Below are positions 8,213-15,704 of a stretch of DNA of 64,000 nt, one piece after another. The DNA lies in assembly GCF_030908245.1 (NCBI RefSeq), contig NZ_JAVFJJ010000008.1, forward strand, positions 1 to 64,000. The letters are read 5' to 3'. Under the pieces are notes generated by a model. The model saw only the letters and a list, made by a program, of their open reading frames with translations, had not been told where the DNA came from and searched no databases. The DNA comes from Sinomonas sp. ASV322. GTDB lineage: Bacteria > Actinomycetota > Actinomycetes > Actinomycetales > Micrococcaceae. Positions within the stretch are counted from its first letter, which is position 1, and each line of letters starts with the position of its first letter. The position numbers and the translations under genes are program-made.

Positions 8213-8763
8213 CTACGGCGCACCCGTCGCCTCGGCTGACGAGAGCTGGCCGTTCCTCAAGCGGCGCCACATGGCGGACGAGCTATCTCGGAACGTCAGC
8301 TCGGCGCAGTAGTCGATGTTGCGGAATATCGGTTTGAGTCCAGCTGGCGAAACGGCGGTCAGCATGTCGTCGCCTTTGTCTTTCGGATCAAGGAAATAGA
8401 CGCCTGGCGGAAGAACCTTGAGAGTCAGACTAATCGCATCGATATTCGTTCCATTCTGAGTGACGCCGCGCGGACGACCAACGGCGACGTCATAGATGGG
8501 ATCGTGAGACGTATTCGCAATCGCAACTCCCCATGGCCCCTGCCGGCCGTTGGACAACCGGATGGCGGGCCACGTCGACACACGAAGAGCCTGCCCGCGC
8601 AGCCTCTCCTGCCGCCTCTCCTCGTCCCGCATTCGCTCGACGCCAAGCTGCTGTTCGGCGGCCTCGGCGGCTTCTTGGCGTGGCCCGTCGAGAGAGCGAC
8701 GAAGATCAGCGCGGCGGCTGTTGCCAGACTCCCGACGGCCTGAAAGATGTCAACCAAAGTCAT
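8213..8763 (-). pseudogene. Frameshifted membrane-anchored coiled-coil protein
   Basis: One protein split over two frames. From the ATG at 8763 (GGGGGAT upstream) the first frame gives MTLVDIFQAVGSLATAAALI and a membrane helix; after about 8670-8695 sense continues only in another frame as a charged coiled coil (EAAEAAEQQLGVERMRDEER) and a globular tail ending in AELTFRDSSSAMWRRLRNGQ, a pattern seen in hypothetical actinobacterial proteins. The first frame, if followed, becomes Pro/Arg/Cys-rich and implausible. One missing base explains it. Either a broken gene, a sequencing error, or less likely programmed -1 frameshifting; no canonical slippery heptamer was found. Confidence 0.65.
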
Positions 8764-9134
8764 AACTATCCCCCGATGCTTATTTGACAGGCTGCGTGGC
8801 AACTATGGACTTCATCGGGAGCGGATTTCAAGTCAATGACAAAGCCAGAACAGATATTCAGTGACAATATATCCTTGCCCAAGGGCGCATTTGTCCGGTC
8901 AAGGGCAGGGACGTCATGGCGGCGATTCGATCGTGGCGTGCCCGTAGATCGCGGAGTCCGCCCGCAGCAAGGGGCGAGACCCAGCCGAAACGCCGGCGCG
9001 GCGCAGGGTGGCGACGGCGTCGCCGACCAGGCGCGTGACTCCGTCGTGGCGATCACCGCGCACGAGGAGGCGAACGACCACCTGCTCGTGCAGATCGCCG
9101 CGACGGCGCCCGCGGGCTACCCAGTGTTCATCGG
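8764..9134. other. Intergenic region with an unrecognised open frame
   Basis: A plus-strand frame 8836-9138 could encode 100 residues starting MTKPEQIFSDNISLPKGAFV and ending EEANDHLLVQIAATAPAGYP, but it lacks a ribosome-binding site, changes character halfway and overlaps the next gene's stop. The second half looks like the end of a decayed gene; I cannot name it. Confidence 0.4.
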
Positions 9135-9749
9135 CTAAACGCCCGGTCGGGCGGTCAGCGGACCCCAGCCGGCCATCGCGGAGGCGACGACACCTTCGAG
9201 CTCGTCGCGCGTGGCGCCGTCGCGTGCTTGGATCGACAGCCCCTGAACGACCGTGGCGTAGTAGCGCGACAGTGCGTCGAGATCGGTGGATGCGGCGAGG
9301 TCGCCCTCGGCGACACCGCGCTCAAGGCGTGCGCGGATCGCCGCGCGCTGTCCGCGCCGACCCTCGGCGAGGAACTCGCGCACAGCGTCGTTCTCGATGG
9401 CCCCCGTGGGTGCGGCGAGGACGAGCATGCAGTAGTGCGGTGACTCGGCGCCGGTGATCTGGTCAACCGTGGCGTGCAGCATCCGCTCGATCGCGGTTCG
9501 AGTCGACGGCGTATCGGTGAGCGCCCGCCGCGGCGGAGCGCCCGCGGTCGCGGTGTAGAGCGCCATCACCTGCCGGAACAGGTCCTCCTTGCTGCCGAAG
9601 CACGCGTAGATGCTGGCCGATGCGATCCCCATGGCCTGAGCGAGGTCGGCGAGCGACGTGCCCTCGTAGCCGCGCTCCCAGAACACGTCGAGCGCCCTGC
9701 CCAGCGCGTCATCGGGGTCGAACGTCCTCGGCCTCCCGCGACCGGCCAT
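9135..9749 (-). CDS. TetR/AcrR-family regulator
   Basis: Repressor of 204 residues. The HTH is canonical: ALGRALDVFWERGYEGTSLADLAQAMGIASASIYACFGSKEDLFRQV. The C-terminal part (HYCMLVLAAPTGAIENDAVREFL) matches TetR proteins that control quinone-reductase or short-chain-dehydrogenase genes. CAGGAGG is 6 nt before the ATG at 9749, whereas the ATG at 9755 directly abuts it, so 9749 is chosen. Divergent from a quinone oxidoreductase with a long inverted repeat between them. Confidence 0.88.
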   Translation of the reverse strand: MAGRGRPRTFDPDDALGRALDVFWERGYEGTSLADLAQAMGIASASIYACFGSKEDLFRQVMALYTATAGAPPRRALTDTPSTRTAIERMLHATVDQITGAESPHYCMLVLAAPTGAIENDAVREFLAEGRRGQRAAIRARLERGVAEGDLAASTDLDALSRYYATVVQGLSIQARDGATRDELEGVVASAMAGWGPLTARPGV

Positions 9750-9762
9750 CCGCATCCTCCTG

Positions 9763-9843
9763 ATTTGTTTGTCAGTCGATCAAGTTTACCTTGACGCGCT
9801 TTCGGACGGGTGGGACCATTTTTTTGGTGATCGACAAACAAAT
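9763..9843. promoter_or_regulatory. Shared divergent operator, paired ATTTGTTTGTC arms
   Basis: ATTTGTTTGTC (9763-9773) and its exact complement GACAAACAAAT (9833-9843) sit just before the start codons of the two divergent genes; each is followed inward by a CGATCA/TGATCG element. Two identical half-site clusters, one per promoter, suggest that the TetR protein represses both directions. TTGACG at 9791-9796 may be the -35 box of the oxidoreductase. Confidence 0.72.
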
Positions 9844-9853
9844 GGAGAGAACA

Positions 9854-10852
9854 ATGAATGGAGCTTCCACAATGCGCGCGCTGCGTCAGAAGACGCTCGG
9901 CGGCCCTGCTGATCTGGGACTCGTCGGCGACGTCCCCGTGCCGGCTCCGGGGCCCGGTGAGGTCCTCATCCGGGTCGCCGCCGCTGGAGTGAACTTCGTC
10001 GACATCTCGCAATCGCGCGGAACGTTCGCAGGCGGGCCGCAGCCGCCGTACCTAGCGGGGATCGAAGCCGCCGGGGAAGTGGTCGCGGTCGCCGACGACG
10101 TGACCGGTCTTGAACCCGGCGCGCACATCATCGGCGTCGGAATCGGCGGGGGCGCCTTCGCGGACTACGCGGCCCTGCCGGCGGCGGCCACCATCCCGAT
10201 CCCGGCGGGCTGGGCCGACGTACATGCGCCCGGGCTGCTAGTCAGTGCGCCGACGGCACTTGCCGCGTTGCGGCCACTCGGCCAGCTCGAGGCGGGCCAG
10301 ACGGTGCTCATCCACGCGGCGGCAGGCGGGACGGGCCAGCTCGCGGTGCGGATGGCGAAGCACTACGGCGCGACGGTCATCGCGGCCGCATCCCCCGCCA
10401 AGCACGAGACCGTGCGTGCGCTCGGCGCCGACCACGTCATCGACTCGTGTGCGCCCGGCCTCGCCGACGCCGTCATGCGGCAGACCGGCGGCGCGGGCGT
10501 AGACCTCGTGCTCGAGTCCGTCGGCGGGGAGACCTTCGAGGAGAGCCTCGCCGCTGCGAAGCGGGTGACTGGCCGCGTCGTCGTATTCGGGCTCGTCGCG
10601 GGCGAGGCATCCCTCACCAACTGGGACCTCGTGTACCGCCACCAGGTGCAGGTGATCGGGCTGAACATCGGCGTGCTCATCCAGCGCGCCCCGCAGATCT
10701 TCGGCGCGGTGATGGGCGAGCTGTTCGAGTTGATCGCCGCCGGTGTCGTGCCGCCCGTGGACCCAAAGATCTACCCGCTCGCGGACGGACCCCGGGCCCT
10801 CGCCGACCTCGAGGCACGTGCGACCACCGGGAGAATCGTCCTCGTCCCATAG
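9854..10852 (+). CDS. Zinc-independent quinone oxidoreductase (MDR superfamily)
   Basis: NADPH-dependent one-electron quinone or enone reductase, cytosolic, 332 residues. GroES-like N-terminal domain with AAGVNFVDISQSRG and the PYLAGIEAAGEVVAV segment; Rossmann domain with the nucleotide motif AAAGGTGQLAVRMAK; the family segment GGAGVDLVLESVGGETFEESL follows. Structural-zinc cysteines are absent, typical of the QOR branch. ATG at 9854 is selected because GGAGAG precedes it. Controlled by the divergent TetR, so induction by quinones or electrophiles is a reasonable guess. Confidence 0.88.
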   Translation: MNGASTMRALRQKTLGGPADLGLVGDVPVPAPGPGEVLIRVAAAGVNFVDISQSRGTFAGGPQPPYLAGIEAAGEVVAVADDVTGLEPGAHIIGVGIGGGAFADYAALPAAATIPIPAGWADVHAPGLLVSAPTALAALRPLGQLEAGQTVLIHAAAGGTGQLAVRMAKHYGATVIAAASPAKHETVRALGADHVIDSCAPGLADAVMRQTGGAGVDLVLESVGGETFEESLAAAKRVTGRVVVFGLVAGEASLTNWDLVYRHQVQVIGLNIGVLIQRAPQIFGAVMGELFELIAAGVVPPVDPKIYPLADGPRALADLEARATTGRIVLVP

Positions 10853-10862
10853 ACCCGCCTCG

Positions 10863-11060
10863 GGGATCGAGGCGATCGAGCTCGCCCTGACGGACTACGA
10901 GGCGCTGTCCGGCCACCCGATGATCGACGACTGCCACGTGCACCCCGCTGACCGGGGAACTGATCCCCGTGGTCACGATCGTGACCGACAACGGCGGCCC
11001 GTTCCGCTCGTTCAGCTTCGAACGGTTCATCGTCTCGCTCCGGGAGCTGCGGCACGATTG
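10863..11060 (+). pseudogene. Transposase (rve integrase core) remnant
   Basis: Decayed fragment of an IS transposase catalytic core. One frame reads GIEAIELALTDYEALSGHP; after about 10950 the continuation GELIPVVTIVTDNGGPFRSF then FERFIVSLRELRH lies in another frame, a one-base insertion. The TDNG aspartate of the DDE triad is visible. Both ends are missing: homology stops after about 11060. A relic of an insertion distinct from the IS110 element. Confidence 0.75.
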
Positions 11061-11210
11061 GGGATGTAGTCGGGGTGGGCGCGTCATTGGCTGGGTAGGG
11101 GTCGAGGCCTTCCGGACGGCCCCAGCGAAGCGATCAGCCGCCGCCTCGACTACACCCTGAAATGCGATGAGCCCATTGCCTCGGACCCCACCCATTGGAA
11201 GGATGAGGCC

Positions 11211-11543
11211 GTGGCATACGACGAACTGCTGGCGGACCGGATCCGAGGCGTCCTGATCGGCAAAGCCGATTTCACCGAGAAGAAGATGTTCGGCGGCCTC
11301 GCGTTCCTCATCGGCGGCAACATGGCCGTGAGCGCAAGCGGGAACGGCGGCATGCTCTTGCGCGCGGAGCCCGAAGCGAGCGACGAACTGTGCGCGACCA
11401 CCGGCGTCGAACGCGCCGTCATGCGCGGCAAGGCCATGGACGGCTGGCTCCGCGTGGCCGACGAAGCAATCGACACGGACGAGGACCTCGAACGCTGGGT
11501 GCAGGTCGGCATCGACTACGCGAGCTCACTCCCGCCCAAGTGA
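11211..11543 (+). CDS. TfoX N-terminal domain protein
   Basis: A 110-residue stand-alone TfoX_N protein. The family landmarks are MAYDELLADRIRGVL, then KKMFGGLAFLIGGNMAVSAS and LLRAEPEASDELCA, ending in WVQVGIDYASSLPPK. TfoX is named for competence regulation, but stand-alone versions in actinobacteria have no proven role. GTG start with AAGGATGAG upstream. No operon partner. Confidence 0.85.
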   Translation: MAYDELLADRIRGVLIGKADFTEKKMFGGLAFLIGGNMAVSASGNGGMLLRAEPEASDELCATTGVERAVMRGKAMDGWLRVADEAIDTDEDLERWVQVGIDYASSLPPK

Positions 11544-11645
11544 GGCCGACAACCGACTTCACCCACACGTGACAGCACCGTTCCCGAGTGGTCGAATAGT
11601 GGCACGGGAGGGCCTTGGCGGATTGATGACATCCGAGGAGCCCCC

Positions 11646-12434
11646 ATGGACACGACCCCCGAACCATCGGAGGCCGTCGGGCCGCTCGACACCGTCGACC
11701 TTGAAGACCGGGTCAAGGCAATCTACGAGCAGGTAGCCGACTATCCGTTCCAGGAATTCCATTTCGAGACGGGGCGCAGCCTCGCAGAGCGTCTCGGCTA
11801 TCCGAGAGACGGCCTGGATCGGATTCCCGAAGAAGCCGTCGACTCCTTCGCGGGCGTCGGCTATTTCCACGACCTCGCAGACTTGAAGCCGGGTGAGCGC
11901 GTGCTCGATCTCGGGAGCGGCTCCGGCACCGACTCGTTCCTCGCCGCCTTGGCCGTCCGTCCGGGGCTCGTCGTCGGCATCGACATGACTCGCGCCCAAA
12001 TCGCGAAGGCACGCCGGCTCGCCCACGATCGTGGAAACGTCGAATTCCGCGAGGGCCACATCGAGGAGCCCTCGGTCGAGGACGGATCCATCGATTGCGT
12101 CATATCCAATGGGGTGATCAACCTCGTCCCCGACAAGGGGCGAGTCTTCGCCGTGGCGGCCCGGGCACTGCGGCCGGGCGGACGCCTCGCGATCGCGGAC
12201 ATCGTCACTGACGCGGAGATGCCGGAGACCGTCACGTGCGACGCGTCCCTCTGGGCCGCGTGCATCGGCGGCGCGATGCAGCGAGGCCTGTTCGTCGAAA
12301 CCATCGAAGAGGCCGGTTTCCACATCGAGACGATTCGGCCCAACGAGGCGTATCAGTTCCTGTCACGCCGCGCACAGAAGGCAACCGCAAAATACGGGGT
12401 GACGAGCATCAGCCTGCTCGCCCGCAAGGCCTGA
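11646..12434 (+). CDS. SAM-dependent methyltransferase, ArsM-like
   Basis: Class I methyltransferase, 262 residues. SAM-binding motif I is LDLGSGSGTDSFLAAL, motif II-like VVGIDMTRAQIAKAR, and the post-motif EGHIEEPSVEDGSIDCVISN is followed by LVPDKGRVFAVAARALRPGG. The segment CDASLWAACIGGAM resembles the substrate region of arsenite methyltransferases, including two cysteines, but no arsenic operon is adjacent, so small-molecule methylation of unknown substrate is the safe call. GAGGAGCC precedes the ATG. Confidence 0.82.
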   Translation: MDTTPEPSEAVGPLDTVDLEDRVKAIYEQVADYPFQEFHFETGRSLAERLGYPRDGLDRIPEEAVDSFAGVGYFHDLADLKPGERVLDLGSGSGTDSFLAALAVRPGLVVGIDMTRAQIAKARRLAHDRGNVEFREGHIEEPSVEDGSIDCVISNGVINLVPDKGRVFAVAARALRPGGRLAIADIVTDAEMPETVTCDASLWAACIGGAMQRGLFVETIEEAGFHIETIRPNEAYQFLSRRAQKATAKYGVTSISLLARKA

Positions 12435-12480
12435 GCTGTCGGTCGCCGCGTCGGGTGCGTCGCGTCGTTGTTTTCTAGTA

Positions 12481-12509
12481 TTCACAAAATTATGAAACCT
12501 GCGTACACT
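12481..12509 (+). promoter_or_regulatory. Promoter of the ABC exporter operon, probably leaderless
   Basis: -35 TTCACA (12481-12486), 17-bp spacer, -10 TACACT (12504-12509). Transcription would begin within a base or two of the ATG at 12517, so the first gene is likely leaderless; no Shine-Dalgarno is visible. The spacer holds an imperfect palindrome TTCACAAA/ATTATGAA (12481-12496), a candidate operator for the regulator encoded at the end of the operon. Confidence 0.7.
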
Positions 12510-12516
12510 CACAGCC

Positions 12517-13524
12517 ATGGGAACTGTCATCCAGACTGTTGATCTCCACAAGAACTTCGGCCGCGTCAAGGCCCTCGACGGCCTCGACCTCGAAGTGCAT
12601 GCGGGCGAGATCCACGGCTTCCTTGGGCCCAACGGCGCCGGGAAGACAACGACCCTCCGCATCCTGCTAGGCCTGGCCCGCGCGTCGTCGGGCAGCGCAA
12701 CCGTGCTGGACCGCGACCCCTGGGCGCATGCCGTCGAACTCCATCGCCGCATCGCAAGCGTCCCTGGGGACGTGAACATCTGGCCAAACCTCTCTGGCGG
12801 CGAGACAATCGACCTCCTTTCCCGCCTTCGCGGCGGCACCGCCGACCACGCCGCGTACAAGCAGCGCAAGGCCCGCCTGTGCGAGACCTTCGATTTCGAT
12901 CCGACCAAGAAGGGCCGGGCGTACTCGAAGGGCAATCGGCAGAAGGTCGCGCTCATCGCGGCCCTCGCGACCGACGCCGAGCTGTACCTCCTCGACGAGC
13001 CGACGAGCGGGCTCGACCCCCTCATGGAGGCCGTCTTCATGCGCGAGATCAAGAGGATCGTGCACGAGAACAGCGCCACCGTGCTGCTCTCGAGCCACAT
13101 CCTCTCCGAGGTCGAACACCTCGCCGACCGCGTGAGCATCATCCGCTCGGGCAGGATCGTCGACGGCGGCACGCTCGACTCCCTGCGCCACCTCACCCGC
13201 ACGGAGATTTCTTTCTCAACAGACTCAGTGAACACCGTCGACACCCGCGCCCTCGCCCGCCGCCCCGAAGTGCACGACCTCGCCGTCGTCGACGGCAGGG
13301 TCAAGTTCGGCGCGGACTCCGACCGCGTCCACGAGGTGCTCCCCCTGCTCGGAGCGCTCGGCGTCAAGGGCCTCCTCGTCTCGCCGCCGTCGCTCGAGGA
13401 GCTCTTCCTCCGCCACTACGGAGTGACCGTCGCCCCGCGCGTCGGCGAAGCCGACAACGCGACACAGCACGACGGCGCCACTCGCCGCCAGCGCCACCCC
13501 GCGCCGGAGCGGGAGGGAGCCTGA
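12517..13524 (+). CDS. ABC exporter ATPase subunit
   Basis: Cytoplasmic nucleotide-binding subunit, 335 residues. Walker A GPNGAGKTTTLR, signature YSKGNRQKVALI, Walker B LYLLDEPTSGLDP and H-loop LLSSHILSEVEHLADRV are all intact. The C-terminal 100 residues form the extra domain found in drug and antibiotic exporters of the DrrA/CcmA type. First gene of a three-gene operon with the permease and a MarR/GbsR-like regulator; the operon is 1-base spaced then overlapped. Confidence 0.92.
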   Translation: MGTVIQTVDLHKNFGRVKALDGLDLEVHAGEIHGFLGPNGAGKTTTLRILLGLARASSGSATVLDRDPWAHAVELHRRIASVPGDVNIWPNLSGGETIDLLSRLRGGTADHAAYKQRKARLCETFDFDPTKKGRAYSKGNRQKVALIAALATDAELYLLDEPTSGLDPLMEAVFMREIKRIVHENSATVLLSSHILSEVEHLADRVSIIRSGRIVDGGTLDSLRHLTRTEISFSTDSVNTVDTRALARRPEVHDLAVVDGRVKFGADSDRVHEVLPLLGALGVKGLLVSPPSLEELFLRHYGVTVAPRVGEADNATQHDGATRRQRHPAPEREGA

Positions 13525-13525
13525 G

Positions 13526-15148
13526 ATGAGCAAATTCCTGGTCCTGTACCGGCAGCGGCTTCGGCGCGACCGGTGGCAGCTCGTCATCTGGATCCTCACG
13601 GTCGGCCTCCTCGCGTTGCTGTCCGTCACGACGATCATCAAGACCTACGGCGACGAGCCCTCCCGCGCCGAGGTCCTTCGCCTCGCGACGGCGACCCCCG
13701 CGATCCTCATGCTCCGCGGCCTCGTCCGCGGCGCGAGCGTGGGCGCGTTCGTGTTCTTCGCGCTCTTCGCGTTCATTTCGCTTCTGGCCGGGTTCATGAG
13801 CACGTTCCTCGCCGTCCGGCATACGCGCGCCGAGGAGGAGACCGGTCGTGTCGAGCTCATCTCAGCGACCCCCGCGGGACGCTGGGCGCCGTTGGCCGCG
13901 ACGGTGGTGCACGGACTCGTCGCGAACGTCCTCCTGGCGGCCACCCTCGTCGCGGGGCTCACCGTGGGCGGGCTCGATCCGGGCGGCTCACTCGTTGCCG
14001 GCGCGGCGGCCGGCGCCGTTGGCATCTCGTTCCTCGGCGTCGGGCTGCTTGCGGCTGAGTTCATGAGCACGTCCCGGGGGGCGAACGGGATCGCGTCCGC
14101 GCTCGTGGCGCTCGCGTACCTCCTGCGAGGCTTCGGCGACTCGACCGGCAAGGTCAGCCCGGACGGCCTCACGATGACCGCCGCATGGCCGAGCTGGCTC
14201 TCCCCCATCGGCTGGGGACAGCAGACGTTCGCGTACACGGGCGACCGGTGGTGGCCGATCCTACTCCCGCTAGCGCTCGGAGCCGCGTGCATCGCCGTCG
14301 TCGTCGTCCTCATGGCTCGGCGCGACGTCGGCGCGAGCGTCCTCGCCGGCCGGGTGAGCCGTGCCGACGCGCGGCCGAGCCTCCGTGGCCCGTTCTCGCT
14401 CGCGCTCAGGCTCCAGCAGGGGGCAATCATCGGCTGGTGCCTGGGTGGCCTCGCGGCCGGTCTCCTCGCGGGGGCGCTCGGTTCGGCCGTCCAGTCTGCC
14501 ATGAACGATGCGCCGTCCATCACGAACGTCATTCGTGCCATGGTGCAAGCCCAGGGCACGTCCATGACCCAACTGGTGATCTCGGTCCTGTTCGAGTTCG
14601 CCGGGGTGCTCGCCGCGGCGTGCTGCCTCCAGGCCGTCATCCGGCTGCGGCAGGAGGAGACGACCGGCACGGCCGCCTTCGTCGTGTCGGCGCCGCTGAG
14701 CCGCGTTCGTTGGCTCGCGAGCTTCCTCGCCTTGGGCGCTGCCTCGGTGGTGCTCGTCATGGCGTTCGCCGCAGTCGGCGCGTGGGTGTCCCTGACTGCG
14801 TCCGGGGATACGTCGAGCGCGGTCTCAGACGTGTGGCAGACCGCAGTCGACCAGCTCCCCGCGGCCCTCATCTACCTTGGACTGCCGTCAGCCGTGTTCG
14901 TCCTGTGGCCGCGTGGGACCATGCCGCTCGGCTGGGCAACGCTCCTCCTCGGAGTGATGATCGGCATCTACGGCGGCATGATCGGCCTGGACAAGAGCAT
15001 CCGCGACCTCTCGCCGTTCACTCACACGCCCATCCCCTCGAGCACCGGCAGCGACTGGGTCGGCGGATTCTGGATGCTCGGGATCGCGGCGGCGCTCACG
15101 TTCGTTGCGCTCGTTGCCATGCGGCGCCGGGAGGTAGGGTCAGCCTGA
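13526..15148 (+). CDS. ABC exporter permease subunit, twelve-helix type
   Basis: Membrane subunit of 540 residues with two repeated halves of about six helices each (first helix LVIWILTVGLLALLSVTTII, second half from LQQGAIIGWCLGGLAAGLLA). The pattern, including RHTRAEEETGRVELISATP and its second-half echo RLRQEETTGTAAFVVSAP, matches ABC-2 exporters of polyketide-antibiotic type in actinobacteria. It begins one base after the ATPase stop and overlaps the regulator start (TGATG). Confidence 0.88.
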   Translation: MSKFLVLYRQRLRRDRWQLVIWILTVGLLALLSVTTIIKTYGDEPSRAEVLRLATATPAILMLRGLVRGASVGAFVFFALFAFISLLAGFMSTFLAVRHTRAEEETGRVELISATPAGRWAPLAATVVHGLVANVLLAATLVAGLTVGGLDPGGSLVAGAAAGAVGISFLGVGLLAAEFMSTSRGANGIASALVALAYLLRGFGDSTGKVSPDGLTMTAAWPSWLSPIGWGQQTFAYTGDRWWPILLPLALGAACIAVVVVLMARRDVGASVLAGRVSRADARPSLRGPFSLALRLQQGAIIGWCLGGLAAGLLAGALGSAVQSAMNDAPSITNVIRAMVQAQGTSMTQLVISVLFEFAGVLAAACCLQAVIRLRQEETTGTAAFVVSAPLSRVRWLASFLALGAASVVLVMAFAAVGAWVSLTASGDTSSAVSDVWQTAVDQLPAALIYLGLPSAVFVLWPRGTMPLGWATLLLGVMIGIYGGMIGLDKSIRDLSPFTHTPIPSSTGSDWVGGFWMLGIAAALTFVALVAMRRREVGSA

Positions 15149-15624
15149 TGGACCACACGCCCGCTCCCCGGATGCCCGACGGCGCGGAAGCCTCGGCGGC
15201 CGTTCTGGCCGCCGCAGGCTTCCCCAAGATGCCCGCGCGGGCGCTCATGGCGCTCGTCGTCTCGGACGACGGCTCCCTCACGGCCGCCGAGCTCGGCGAC
15301 ATCCTTTCGGCGAGCCCGGCCGCCGTCTCGGGTGCCGTGCGGTACCTCCAGACGATCGGCTTCGTGCACCGCGTCTCCCAACCTGGCAGCCGGCGCGACC
15401 GCTACGCGCTGCCCGACCACGCGTGGTATGTCGCCTCACTCCGCCAGAACCCCGTCTACGACCGCCTCGCCGACCTCGCGGCGGCGACGGCGGAAGGCCT
15501 CCCAGAGGGCTCGGCCGCCCGCGAGCGCGTCGAGGAGATGGGCGGCTTCTACCGCTTCCTCGTCGCCCGCGTGCCGATCCTCCTCGACGAATGGGAGCAC
15601 GCGAGGGTCCAAGCTTCAACCTGA
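15148..15624 (+). CDS. MarR/GbsR-like regulator of the ABC exporter
   Basis: Winged-helix regulator, 158 residues, starting MDHTPAPRMPDGAEASAAVL. The recognition region LTAAELGDILSASPAAVSGAVRYLQTIGFV and the wing QPGSRRDRYALPDHAWY are typical of the GbsR/MarR type encoded next to ABC exporters. Its ATG overlaps the permease stop by one base, giving translational coupling. It probably represses the operon's own promoter at 12481-12509 and senses an export substrate. Confidence 0.85.
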   Translation: MDHTPAPRMPDGAEASAAVLAAAGFPKMPARALMALVVSDDGSLTAAELGDILSASPAAVSGAVRYLQTIGFVHRVSQPGSRRDRYALPDHAWYVASLRQNPVYDRLADLAAATAEGLPEGSAARERVEEMGGFYRFLVARVPILLDEWEHARVQAST

Positions 15625-15704
15625 CGCAACCCGTTCGTTACCTGGCGGTGGCAGGCTCCCGGCTGGGGGACAGCAGCACTGGAACCCACAAGGGAGTACC
15701 GCCC

